A stretch of 64,000 nucleotides of DNA from Seramator thermalis (lineage in GTDB: Bacteria > Bacteroidota > Bacteroidia > Bacteroidales > Dysgonomonadaceae). Every line of letters starts with the position of its first letter. Within the stretch, counting starts at the first letter, position 1. The stretch lies in assembly GCF_004138125.1 (NCBI RefSeq), contig NZ_RXHS01000009.1, forward strand, positions 1 to 64,000, written 5' to 3'. Positions 16,531-25,570 of this stretch are shown here, piece after piece. The notes beneath the pieces were generated by a model, which saw only the letters and a list, made by a program, of their open reading frames with translations, was not told the DNA's origin and searched no databases. Made by a program: the position numbers and the translations under genes.

Positions 16531-17606
16531 TTCAAAAGATCCGAGATACAGATTCTTTCATAAGGGGTTTTGTTCACCCCGGCATGGTATTCCAGAAATA
16601 TCTCTTCCCCGTAGGGATTTGTTGTAATCAAACCATAGCCTGCAAGGTCCTGTTGTTTGAAAAATGAGACATACCTGCTTTCTTCATGAAGCAGGTGTAT
16701 TCTCTGAATCAAAGTAGAGGTTTCGCATTCGGGATGATCGGTAGCCAGTTTCTGGCCATACCTTGTATGTACTTTATCCGAAGTTTTCCTATCCAGATCT
16801 CTTACCACACTGTTGAAGGATAGCTGAACCACAGGTTCGTAATCGGTCTCCCTGCGAACAATGGAGTAGAGATGCAGACGTGTGGTTAAAACCACAGCCC
16901 CGTTTCTGGCAATGATCTCAAGCAACCTCTCTCTCTTCCGGGGTTCGTCTCTGTATAAATACCAGCAACGCTCATTGATGGGAATGACGGGCACGTGGAC
17001 TATTAAGAACTTGAATCTGGCATCCGGGGATGAGAGGTTCTTATCCAATTGATCCAGCACACCTTCGCTTTTATCCCATGGATCGAAGGCGACAAACAGA
17101 TTCTCCCCAATCTGATGCGCATAGCCGGATGAAGTGACATCGTTTCTTTTTAATTGCTTCTGCAACAGGGGAATATAGTGATTATGAAAAGCTTCCACGG
17201 CACCCAGACCGGTGATATCGTGGTTGCCTTTGATGATGATCCAGGGTACGGGCATGTTCACCGCTTCCACGGCTGTAACGACCGCACGCGCCATTTGATC
17301 TGCCTTTTTCTCACTTCCGGCCAGTCTTTCCGAAAGATCACCCAGCTGCACCACGGCTTTTACTGCAGGATCGTGCTGCAATGTTCTTTGACGCAGGTGG
17401 CTGCTGAATACCGGCCAGACCTCTTTTGTGATCTGTGTGTATTCTTTTACCTGCCTCAGATCATCGGGTTTCTTCGACAGCCAGGTCATGTCGTGATCCT
17501 CCATCCGGTCGTAATGGATGTCTCCCAGGACCAAAAAACTCTGCTCATGCGCGATGGTTGTTGAAGCAATCAACAACACAAAAAAACAGATCAAACTTCT
17601 TTTCAT
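16527..17606 (-). CDS. Secreted metallophosphoesterase-like protein with altered GHxH motif
   Basis: 359 residues from the MKRSLICFFVLL start, which lies 10 bases after the GH92 stop and gives a signal peptide ending near STTIAHEQ. Motifs: LGDIHYD, VQLGDLSER, KGNHDITG and IVHVPVIP are intact. The last metal motif, normally GHxH, reads TTRLH: arginine replaces the first histidine, so one metal ligand is lost. It may be a divergent or inactive phosphoesterase. The gene overlaps the next phosphoesterase by 4 bases, and the two lie between GH92 and GH2 in the operon. Confidence 0.75.
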   Translation of the reverse strand: MKRSLICFFVLLIASTTIAHEQSFLVLGDIHYDRMEDHDMTWLSKKPDDLRQVKEYTQITKEVWPVFSSHLRQRTLQHDPAVKAVVQLGDLSERLAGSEKKADQMARAVVTAVEAVNMPVPWIIIKGNHDITGLGAVEAFHNHYIPLLQKQLKRNDVTSSGYAHQIGENLFVAFDPWDKSEGVLDQLDKNLSSPDARFKFLIVHVPVIPINERCWYLYRDEPRKRERLLEIIARNGAVVLTTRLHLYSIVRRETDYEPVVQLSFNSVVRDLDRKTSDKVHTRYGQKLATDHPECETSTLIQRIHLLHEESRYVSFFKQQDLAGYGLITTNPYGEEIFLEYHAGVNKTPYERICISDLLK

Positions 17607-17616
17607 GTTCCTTGTC

Positions 17617-19869
17617 TTATATTCCCCAGTTTCGGTTGGCTTTGTCACCCATTTCAAACACAATTTTTCCACCTTTCATGATCTCGTCGTGGTGGATAAA
17701 GGGCTTGTTCAGGGGCTTGCCGTTCAATGTGGCCGACTGGATATATTTATTGCCAGGTGCATTGTTGACCGCTTCAATTTCAAAAAACTTCCCGTTTCCC
17801 AAATCAATCTTGGCATGATTGAAGAACGGACTGCCGATGCTGTATTCCGGACTTCCCGGGGTGACAGGATAAAAGCCCATCTGCGAGAAGACGACGAAAG
17901 AAGACATGCCTCCCCCATCTTCATCGCCCGGCACGCCCATCAGGTCGTTACGAAACCACTGGTGGATGAGGGTCCTGATCCGTTTCTGGGTCTTCCAGGG
18001 CTCGCCGGCATAATTATACAAATAGGGGATGTGTAGGGAGGGTTCATTGGCCATGGAGAATTGTCCTACATTGCCGGTATGGTCGGGCAGCTGGCTGTAA
18101 AACTCGGGCTTGCCCTTTCCCAGGGGAGTGGCAAACATCTGATCGAGATTGTGGACAAACGCCTTCTTTCCCCCCATCAGGTCGATCAAGTCGGGTATGT
18201 TGTGTTGCACATCCCAACGATAAATCCATCCGTTGTTTTCTCCATAATAACCGCGTGCACCCATACCTCCCGAATAACGATAGTCGAAGGGCTGGATGAA
18301 TTCTCCGTTTTTATCTTTGGGATGGAAAAAACCGGTCTCCTTGTTGTAGAGATTGCGATAGTTAAAGGATGCCTCCGTAAAGTAAGCATGATCTTCCGTC
18401 AGCCCCAGCTCCTTCGCCAGCTGTGCCAGGCACCACTGATCGTAGGAGGTACCCAGCGTCACGGCGACAGGCTGCCGGCGTTCGAAACCATGTACCTCCG
18501 GAATAGTTTCCTCCTCCCCTTCCCTCAATGCAGGTATGTATCCATGTTCTTTATAAAATTTGTCCAGTTCTCCGGCCGGTTTACCCGACCAGGGAGCCAG
18601 GGTCTTTTCCATGATCGCACCTTTAGCCGCAAGATATGCTTTCTCCAAATCAAAATTGCTCAAGCCCTTGCGATGAGCGTCCAGTATGGATGCTACACCG
18701 TGATTGGAGTTCATACGGCGGCTGTCGCCGGTAATTTCCGGAAAAGTAGGCATCCAGAAATGCTCCATCTGCTCTGCCATCAACACAAATGAATGTAAAA
18801 TGTCTTCTTCCCTTTCCGGTTCAATGAGAATGCGCAGCGGATGATGTGCCCTGTAGGAATCCCAGATCCAGTCGTCGGTATAAAACGGGCGTCCCCCATC
18901 CTCGTGTACTTTTCCGTCGAAAGCACTGTAATAACGTCCATCTTCCGAAATGGATACCGGTCGCTCAAAGCTGCGGTATAGTGAGGTATAAAAGACCGTT
19001 TTGTCGTTTTCCAGACCGCCTGACACCTGAATCTTATTCAAGGCTTCGTTCCATACTTTGCGACCTGTTTCACGGAGAGAAGCCAGGTCTTTTCCACTCA
19101 ATTCCCGCTCCATGTTCTTTTGTGCCTGCGCTGCATCGATAAAAGAAATTCCATAGCGCAGGGTGAGCTTTTTGCTGCCGGCGGGGTAGCTCATGATGAG
19201 ACACGCATTTCTGCCGGCGGCGGATGTTTTGTTCACCAGATTTCCCTCTTCCAACAGCGATACGCTCTCCGGCAACTGCTCGGGAAGAAGATAGAGATAG
19301 ACTTTCGTGTCGTTCTCGATCATCTGGAATCCCGAGAAGGCCGTTCCGTCCCAGGTAAGCTCTCCCCTCCGGGAATTAAGCGCCACCCTGACTGCTTCCT
19401 CTTTTTCGAAAAGAAGCTCGTAGATCGCAGATTGGTGAGAAAGTCCATACTCAACCGATATTCCCTCATCATCCAGATAAACCGAGTAGGAATAGGGTGT
19501 TAACTTTTCATTGTCATAACTATAGGCAACGACGGGCTTGACATCTTTCCTGCTACCATAAAAAGGACTCAGGTTGAACGCCGAGCTGCCCCTGTGGCTG
19601 GTAACCACGATAGGGAGTCCTTCCAGCACATCGCCGGTAAAATCGCGCCGTTCGGGATACACGCGTAACATACTATGGGGCAAGTGAATAGTTGGAAAAG
19701 TAGGTACCAGTAAATGACTGATGTTTCCCATATAGGGATTCACATAATCAACCGGCTCCTTTGCTGATTGGTTTTGGACGGACGAACATGACAGAAGCAG
19801 GATCATTATCCATATCGCCGATATGGGATAATAAATGATTGAATTTCCGAAAAATGACGAATGTTTCAT
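17617..19869 (-). CDS. GH92 family alpha-mannosidase, lipoprotein
   Basis: A 750-residue protein with a lipoprotein signal (LLLSC near residue 28). GH92 enzymes are calcium-dependent inverting exo-alpha-mannosidases. The hallmarks are readable: VDYVNPYMGN near the mature N-terminus, a GMGARGYYGENNGW region, and the catalytic acid pair D649/D651 in GDEDGGGMSSFVVFSQMGFYPVTPG. Length and two-domain layout fit the family. Most GH92 proteins are tethered in the periplasm or at the surface. It is 24 bases downstream of the GH43 lipoprotein and 10 bases upstream of the phosphoesterase gene. It points to alpha-linked mannose in the substrate, though linkage cannot be read. Confidence 0.92.
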   Translation of the reverse strand: MKHSSFFGNSIIYYPISAIWIMILLLSCSSVQNQSAKEPVDYVNPYMGNISHLLVPTFPTIHLPHSMLRVYPERRDFTGDVLEGLPIVVTSHRGSSAFNLSPFYGSRKDVKPVVAYSYDNEKLTPYSYSVYLDDEGISVEYGLSHQSAIYELLFEKEEAVRVALNSRRGELTWDGTAFSGFQMIENDTKVYLYLLPEQLPESVSLLEEGNLVNKTSAAGRNACLIMSYPAGSKKLTLRYGISFIDAAQAQKNMERELSGKDLASLRETGRKVWNEALNKIQVSGGLENDKTVFYTSLYRSFERPVSISEDGRYYSAFDGKVHEDGGRPFYTDDWIWDSYRAHHPLRILIEPEREEDILHSFVLMAEQMEHFWMPTFPEITGDSRRMNSNHGVASILDAHRKGLSNFDLEKAYLAAKGAIMEKTLAPWSGKPAGELDKFYKEHGYIPALREGEEETIPEVHGFERRQPVAVTLGTSYDQWCLAQLAKELGLTEDHAYFTEASFNYRNLYNKETGFFHPKDKNGEFIQPFDYRYSGGMGARGYYGENNGWIYRWDVQHNIPDLIDLMGGKKAFVHNLDQMFATPLGKGKPEFYSQLPDHTGNVGQFSMANEPSLHIPYLYNYAGEPWKTQKRIRTLIHQWFRNDLMGVPGDEDGGGMSSFVVFSQMGFYPVTPGSPEYSIGSPFFNHAKIDLGNGKFFEIEAVNNAPGNKYIQSATLNGKPLNKPFIHHDEIMKGGKIVFEMGDKANRNWGI

Positions 19870-19893
19870 TGTGTTTGAATACTAATTGTTTTT

Positions 19894-21657
19894 TTAAGAT
19901 CTTTCTAAAATGGCACTTCCTTCCGTGATGCCACTTTCATTAAAGGCATCAATTGAAAAATAATATTTTGAATCACGATTGAAAAAACGACCTTCGAATT
20001 GGTTTTCAAAGACCATGACGGCATGATCCAGTTGCTCTCTTTTTACCCCCCAGCGTAGAATGTACCCAGTGGTATTATCCTGGGTGTTCCACCGAAAAGT
20101 GATTTTTCGTCGGTCGCTGTCCCGCGAGACATTGAACTGAGACACCGCCTGGGGAAGGTCCTTGTGCCCCTTTCCGAAAACCCTGAAATCGGATATGGAA
20201 AATTTTCCTTTCATCTCTTTCGTGTTGGTGATGCGAAGAAATTGCATTTTCCTGCCGGCATTAAAAACAAGCAACTCATGGGGCCTGTCGTTTTCATTTT
20301 TCGACTGGTCGGTCAGCACTTTCCACTGATCACCATCATTCGAATATTCGATCAGATACTGGTAATTGAAAAATGAATCGGGTGCTTTCTTGTCAAAATC
20401 CTGGTCGGCAAAGTTGACCTGCAGGGCATGAACGGTCATTGCCTCACCCAAATCTACCTGCCACCACTCCCCTCTTTTACCGGTCCGAGATGCCCACCAC
20501 GTTTCAATCTGCTCATCATTGCCATATTCAGCTTCATGACCGCTTAATGAAGACGAAGCAAGCACTTTCTTCCGATAGGAAAGCAGGTTCCAGTTCATGG
20601 AAAGATCGTGGGTCTCCAGATCAATTTTCTCCCGGGGTATTCGGTAGGGATAATCGGTAAATACCGTGTGGGCGTGGAGGCAACTGTCGTCTGAAAAATA
20701 GACAGGAAACAGGCCCAGACGCCGCTCAAAGGGATGTCGGACAGCAATGCGCATGGTGGCTACATGCCAGTAATTGTCATATTTATCCCGAAAAGTGTGT
20801 CCATGGCCGGCACCCCCGATAAAGCCCCCCGGTTTGAAGGAAAAAGGGCTGTTTTCTTCGTAGGTGTATGGACCAAGTGGTTTGTCGGCCACGTAGGTAC
20901 CATCGCCATAGACCCGGAATTCGGTACCCGGTGACGCATAGTGCAGGTAATATCTCCCCTTGTACTTGATGAGACTGGGGCCTTCGTTCCACCCATCCCT
21001 TTCGTTGTCGTTGTTGTTTCCGGACACCTCCCAACCGTACTTATCGGAATGGTGTGCGATTAGTACAGCTGCTTCGCCGATCACGTTGAAGCCGTCTTTG
21101 GGATCCACTTCCACTCCAATGATGGGATCTTTATCCGAACAACCCCAATAAACATAGACCCGCCCGTCATCGTCCTTGAAAAAAGCAGGGTCGACCGAAC
21201 CGCCTAAAGGATAACGGAATTTTGTATCCACTTCTTCCCAATTGTCGGCATCAGGATCAGCGGTTTTATAGATCCTCGGCTCACCCGAACCCATATAGTA
21301 TAATTCATCATCAAGGGCAAGGATAGCGGGAGCATACTCTTCTATGTTGCCAATGGATTTACAGGGAATGTAGGTCCATTCACACAGGTCTTCCGAACTC
21401 CAGTATCCACCCGATTTAGAGGCAAAAAGATAATATTTGCCTTTAAATAAGACGATGACGGGATCGGCAGCTTCTCTCCTTGATGGCTCATCAAACTGAA
21501 ACCGGTAATTCAGGTTCATCGGATTCGCAACAACATTGCCAGCGTTTTGCCGAACTTCGAATCTGGCACAGCCAAGCATCAAAACAGACAAGGTTGCTAT
21601 ACAATAGAAAATTGATTTCAACGCTATGTATTTTGTAATCCTGTTTCTTTTTGCCAT
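19894..21657 (-). CDS. GH43-like lipoprotein with discoidin (F5/8 C) and Fn3 domains
   Basis: 587 residues. Lipoprotein signal with LMLGC near residue 31, then a five-bladed beta-propeller of GH43 type (about 55-345: ADPVIVLFKGKYYLF, GSVDPAFFKDDDGRVYVYW, WNEGPSLIKYKGRYYLHY), then an F5/8 type C carbohydrate-binding domain (about 365-490: WWASRTGKRGEWWQVDLG), then a fibronectin III-like domain (about 500-587). The general base, modulator and acid candidates are the D of ADPV, the D of VDPAFF and the E of NEGPS. It is probably cell-surface or periplasmic. Upstream lies an IS1595 element which now separates it from the Gfo/Idh gene, so transcription here may come from inside or beyond the IS. 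Confidence 0.85.
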   Translation of the reverse strand: MAKRNRITKYIALKSIFYCIATLSVLMLGCARFEVRQNAGNVVANPMNLNYRFQFDEPSRREAADPVIVLFKGKYYLFASKSGGYWSSEDLCEWTYIPCKSIGNIEEYAPAILALDDELYYMGSGEPRIYKTADPDADNWEEVDTKFRYPLGGSVDPAFFKDDDGRVYVYWGCSDKDPIIGVEVDPKDGFNVIGEAAVLIAHHSDKYGWEVSGNNNDNERDGWNEGPSLIKYKGRYYLHYASPGTEFRVYGDGTYVADKPLGPYTYEENSPFSFKPGGFIGGAGHGHTFRDKYDNYWHVATMRIAVRHPFERRLGLFPVYFSDDSCLHAHTVFTDYPYRIPREKIDLETHDLSMNWNLLSYRKKVLASSSLSGHEAEYGNDEQIETWWASRTGKRGEWWQVDLGEAMTVHALQVNFADQDFDKKAPDSFFNYQYLIEYSNDGDQWKVLTDQSKNENDRPHELLVFNAGRKMQFLRITNTKEMKGKFSISDFRVFGKGHKDLPQAVSQFNVSRDSDRRKITFRWNTQDNTTGYILRWGVKREQLDHAVMVFENQFEGRFFNRDSKYYFSIDAFNESGITEGSAILERS

Positions 21658-21677
21658 AACATATCTATCCTTTTTAT

Positions 21678-21687
21678 TTTACATTTT
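21678..21687. repeat. 10-bp direct repeat flanking IS1595, left
   Basis: TTTACATTTT here and again at 22736-22745. Most IS1595 members duplicate 8 bp, so the exact boundary may be off by a base or two. Confidence 0.7.
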
Positions 21688-22735
21688 ATGATTATCCGCA
21701 AGACGTGCAGTTTATATTTTTGACCTGTCTATAGAGTATATGATTGAAGTCGGATTTATATTTGTAGTGACCACTAATAGCCTATCAAAAGGATTCGGCT
21801 GGATTCTGATTCGGTTCATTTTATAGCAAAACTCATTGGGATAACTTTGGAGAAATTCAAGTTTTACTCCGTGATGCATATCTGATAGCAGCGTTTTGGC
21901 ATTACTGATTGCAATATGTACCCAAGGTAATGCTTTACTTATCTCTTGAGGTGGAATAACCGAGGCATTATGTTGGGCAAAATAATTGGCAAAGGCGGTA
22001 TAAGAAGTAGAAGCATCGGTATCAATTACAGCCTCCTGTTCAATACTGTTTTGAGCAACACTGTTTATTGTTTGGGCTTTTAAGTCAGGAATAACAATCA
22101 TTTTCAGATGATTGACGCTTTTAGGTTTCTCCGTATTCTTTGGGTTATCAACTTCATGACTTTCAATCATAACCGGAACCTTGCTTTTCTTCTGACTGTC
22201 ACGTCCACGTTTTAAAGGTGTATTGTCATGGTCATCACGCCCGGTGGAGAAAAAATCTTCGTCCACTTCTATCATACCGGATAAGGTGTACTCTGAATCT
22301 CGCAGACCTATTACACTTCGTATCTTGTGGCATATTTCCCGAATGGATTGATAGCGTTTGTGACCTAACCGGCGTTGTATCTCTAATGCGGAAAAGGTCT
22401 TTTTGGGACTTGTCATCAGGTGAATGGCTTTGAACCAATACAGAAACGGAAGTTTGGAACTATGCATGATAGTCCCCGAACGTAATGATTGAAGATGATG
22501 ACAGCTCTTACATTCGAAATGCATCGAGTCGGGAAGCCATAAATGTTCTCTATGTCCACAATGAGGACATACAACTCCCGATTGAATGCACATTTCTTTA
22601 AAACGTATTATACAGGACTTTTCTGTGGGATAATGCTTGTCAAAATCTGATAGTTTCATCTTTTTTTAAGCTGTTGGTGTACGACTTTAAGATACAAAAA
22701 ATATTTCAATTATTGGGTTAATTACGGATAATCAT
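21688..22735 (-). mobile_element. IS1595-family insertion sequence (about 1048 bp)
   Basis: Terminal inverted repeats: ATGATTATCCGCAA (from 21688) and ATGATTATCCGTAA (inward from 22735). Flanked by TTTACATTTT on both sides. One intact transposase on the minus strand. It is inserted within the PUL between the Gfo/Idh/MocA gene and the GH43-discoidin gene, in the same orientation as the operon, so read-through is possible. Confidence 0.88.
21712..22659 (-). CDS. IS1595-family transposase
   Basis: 315 residues. The N-terminal zinc ribbon has CPHCGHRE and CKSCHHLQ (about residues 31-57). It is followed by the KLPFLYWFKAIHLM helix region typical of the family. The ISXO2-like DDE domain has a first catalytic D in MIEVDEDFFSTG, a second in IDTDASTSYTAF and a third acidic or asparagine position in the C-terminal third. 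Full length and uninterrupted, so probably functional. Confidence 0.9.
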   Translation of the reverse strand: MKLSDFDKHYPTEKSCIIRFKEMCIQSGVVCPHCGHREHLWLPDSMHFECKSCHHLQSLRSGTIMHSSKLPFLYWFKAIHLMTSPKKTFSALEIQRRLGHKRYQSIREICHKIRSVIGLRDSEYTLSGMIEVDEDFFSTGRDDHDNTPLKRGRDSQKKSKVPVMIESHEVDNPKNTEKPKSVNHLKMIVIPDLKAQTINSVAQNSIEQEAVIDTDASTSYTAFANYFAQHNASVIPPQEISKALPWVHIAISNAKTLLSDMHHGVKLEFLQSYPNEFCYKMNRIRIQPNPFDRLLVVTTNINPTSIIYSIDRSKI

Positions 22736-22795
22736 TTTACATTTTATCATTTACGGCCCCATTTGTCATGTATAAATAACAAACTGAAGATCGCT

Positions 22796-24160
22796 TTACA
22801 TGGGAGCCGAAGGATCTTTTCCCGGAACTGGCACCACTCCTTCTTGATAATCTGGTAAAGGACCCATTTCATAATGCTCCGGACCATATCTCAAGGGGGA
22901 AGCCATAATTTCATCCCAAGAGATTGCTTTCCCGGTATAAGCAGCTTCTCTTCCCATAATTGCAACCATATTTGAGTAAGCCAAGTCCTCTGCCTGATTA
23001 ATTTTCTTACCCATTCTTATAGACTCAACAAGATGAATATGCTCCTGATTATAAGGATTGTTTACAGGTTTGTTTTCATAGTCATATTCCCACAACAGAT
23101 TCCCGTTCCAATCCAAAATCTTTATTTCACCACGATCATTCAATTGTGCAATACCTTTTGTACCCATTACCTGTTCTGAGACATTGCCGTCACATCCATC
23201 AATTTGTCGTGCAGTATGCAGCATACGTTTATTGTTGTTATAGTAATAATCAACACTAAAGAAATCATAAATATCCCCTGTAAGTCTGCGGGCACGACCA
23301 CCAAAACCAACTGCTCTAAGTGGCATTTCTCCCATGAACCATGTTACTACATCAATATTATGAATACCCTGATCCAGTATATGGTCTCCGCTCAACCATT
23401 TTATATTGAACCAGTTACGTATACAATATTCCATGTCACTCCACTCCGGACGATGTTTTTTATTCCACCACGCTCCCTGATTCCAATGAGAAGTTGCGGA
23501 TATTATATCGCCAATAATTCCGTTACGTACCTGAACATATGCATCCCAATAATCACGACGGTGTCTACGCTGATTTCCGGTTATAACGGTTAACCCTTTT
23601 GAAGTAGCAACTTTAGAAGCTGCTATTACGGTACGTATCCCTACCGGGTCAACGGCACAAGGCTTCTCCATAAAAATATGCTTTCCTGCTTCCACGGCAG
23701 CCTTAAAATGCTCAGGCCTGAAGTGGGTAGGAGTACACAGCAGGACAATATCTACATCCTGCATTTCCATTATTTTTTTATAGGCATCAAAACCTAAAAG
23801 GCATCTGCTGTCCTCAACATTATTACTGAATCTATCCGCAAGAATTTTACGACATGTATCCATTCGGTCGGAAAACAGATCTGCAAGAGCAACTATTGAA
23901 ATATTAGGACCCGACTCCAGAAACTGAATTGCGGCACCCGTACCTCGGTCACCACATCCAATTAATGCGGCTTTAAGCGGGTCACCATCAGGAGCGATAT
24001 CTACGAAGGAGAACGTTCCCAGTTCTTCTGGTGTATATTTTTTGCCGGACTCTTTTTTTCCTTCGGTTGAACAAGATGAGATAAAAGCGGGAGTGGCAAT
24101 GCCTAACGGTACAGATACACTCAGTATTGCTGAATTCGATAAAAAATTGCGTCGTTTCAT
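22796..24160 (-). CDS. Gfo/Idh/MocA family oxidoreductase with Tat-type signal
   Basis: 454 residues. The N-terminus KRRNFLSNS followed by a hydrophobic stretch and SSC near residue 30 looks like a twin-arginine signal, perhaps with a lipid-modified cysteine. A Rossmann NAD-binding motif is ALIGCGDRGTG (65-75). The conserved EKP motif is at 165-167 (FMEKPCAVDP), and the C-terminal domain has the DQGIHNIDVVTWFMG signature. Exported members of this family include NAD-dependent glycosidases (GH109-type) and sugar dehydrogenases, and the choice is not clear here. It sits directly after the GH71/99-like gene with 63 bases between and is followed by the IS1595 insertion. Confidence 0.85.
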   Translation of the reverse strand: MKRRNFLSNSAILSVSVPLGIATPAFISSCSTEGKKESGKKYTPEELGTFSFVDIAPDGDPLKAALIGCGDRGTGAAIQFLESGPNISIVALADLFSDRMDTCRKILADRFSNNVEDSRCLLGFDAYKKIMEMQDVDIVLLCTPTHFRPEHFKAAVEAGKHIFMEKPCAVDPVGIRTVIAASKVATSKGLTVITGNQRRHRRDYWDAYVQVRNGIIGDIISATSHWNQGAWWNKKHRPEWSDMEYCIRNWFNIKWLSGDHILDQGIHNIDVVTWFMGEMPLRAVGFGGRARRLTGDIYDFFSVDYYYNNNKRMLHTARQIDGCDGNVSEQVMGTKGIAQLNDRGEIKILDWNGNLLWEYDYENKPVNNPYNQEHIHLVESIRMGKKINQAEDLAYSNMVAIMGREAAYTGKAISWDEIMASPLRYGPEHYEMGPLPDYQEGVVPVPGKDPSAPM

Positions 24161-24223
24161 AGTCTTGTATTTTTTTTGGAATATTGTTTCTACTTGATTT
24201 TTTTATTTTGGTGAAGATATTTA

Positions 24224-25489
24224 TCATTCTCTTTCAGGCATTTTCATGGATAACGGTTTCTCGCTACGCAGCATCCGGGCGGCTTCGCCGGTCAGCCACA
24301 AGTAATGGTCCGAAGGCTTTCCATCCATCCCCACAAATTTGGCATGCTCGCTCACGGGCGGGTTGTCGGTGCATTTAAAGATGGCTGTTCCCTCGTTTAC
24401 TTCATCAAACATGGCCACATAAATCATTTCGGCTCCTGAACGAATCGCAGTCGACATCTGTTGCCAGTAAAAACGTCCTCCCTGACGGGGTATGGAGCCC
24501 GAAGGTTTAATGTCATCGGGGAACTCGAACCGGCTCAGGTTATGCCAGCTGAATCCCGGTGTTACACAGGGCACGTAATCGATCTTATTTTCTTTGCACC
24601 ATTGGATATCACCTATTATGACATCGCGGTAACGATCCATATCGTTATGAAGCAGGGGGGTAAACCGCTGCACCATCCAGGGGAGTACAATATCGGCACT
24701 CCGGATAATGTCGTGAAGGTAAGGATCAGGAATACAGTCGGCGTTCAGGTCTCTCCAGAAGGTGGGTACGCCCAGCATCACGCTACATCCCCCGTACACC
24801 GGGTCGTTCTTCAGGAAATTAATAAACCGCTCGATGCCTATATTTCGAATATTGTAAGGACGATCGGGAAAACCTACCCCCCAAATGGCCACCAACGGCT
24901 TGCCGTTATGATGGAGATAAGTTTTGGCTCCTTTCTGGTTTGTTACTTTAAGCGAATCAACCAGATACTTCCAGTCTTCTATGAGTGCTGAGCAGTCTTC
25001 CCCTTCTCTCTTCAACCCGGACAGATCGTACATAATCGCGATGGCGCGGTCGTACTTCGATGCAGCCTCAAAGGCGTGAGTCAGCACATCGGTGGCGTGT
25101 CCTTTCCGGGCGCCCGGTCTTGCGGCACTGAAAAAACGTTGCATGAACACCCCGTCCACCCCATATTCCTGCATCCAGCTGAAATGGGTGTCGACGGTGC
25201 TTTTATCGGCCGAATTAAAAAAGCGGGCGGTGCTGCCATCGGCATGTTTCAGGCCGGTGGGATAGGTCTGCTTGTATTCACTCACATCGGGCCACATGTC
25301 GATGCGGACTTGTTTTTCATCGGGGTACATCACCCCATCTGTAGGCAGACGAAACCAACCCTGGTAACCGGCCATCACAAGGCCTTTATATGACGGGTAC
25401 TTTGTTTCTGTAGCATGTTTGCTTCCTGCAAAAATGCTTGACGCGAACAACAATGTTGCGATAAAAATCAGCTTTATTTTTTTTCTCAT
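24224..25489 (-). CDS. GH71/99-like glycoside hydrolase, secreted
   Basis: 421 residues with a signal peptide (about 1-22). A family-like N-terminus KGLVMAGYQGWFRLPTDG and the segment GVDGVFMQRFF match proteins annotated as glycoside hydrolase family 71/99-like. GH99 members are endo-alpha-mannosidases or mannanases and GH71 members alpha-1,3-glucanases; which applies here is unknown. Other conserved pieces are ALIEDWKYLVDSL, KPLVAIWGVGFPDRPY and MIYVAMFDEVNEGTAIFK, probably lining the barrel. It is intact, unlike its paralogue at 41473-42947. It lies 81 bases downstream of a GH3 gene and upstream of the oxidoreductase. Confidence 0.82.
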   Translation of the reverse strand: MRKKIKLIFIATLLFASSIFAGSKHATETKYPSYKGLVMAGYQGWFRLPTDGVMYPDEKQVRIDMWPDVSEYKQTYPTGLKHADGSTARFFNSADKSTVDTHFSWMQEYGVDGVFMQRFFSAARPGARKGHATDVLTHAFEAASKYDRAIAIMYDLSGLKREGEDCSALIEDWKYLVDSLKVTNQKGAKTYLHHNGKPLVAIWGVGFPDRPYNIRNIGIERFINFLKNDPVYGGCSVMLGVPTFWRDLNADCIPDPYLHDIIRSADIVLPWMVQRFTPLLHNDMDRYRDVIIGDIQWCKENKIDYVPCVTPGFSWHNLSRFEFPDDIKPSGSIPRQGGRFYWQQMSTAIRSGAEMIYVAMFDEVNEGTAIFKCTDNPPVSEHAKFVGMDGKPSDHYLWLTGEAARMLRSEKPLSMKMPERE

Positions 25490-25570
25490 GCTGCTATGTT
25501 TAACTTGGTTACACTTTTCTGATAGAAACCTTTATGCTTATTTTTGATATTGTGTATAGATTGATTTCTG

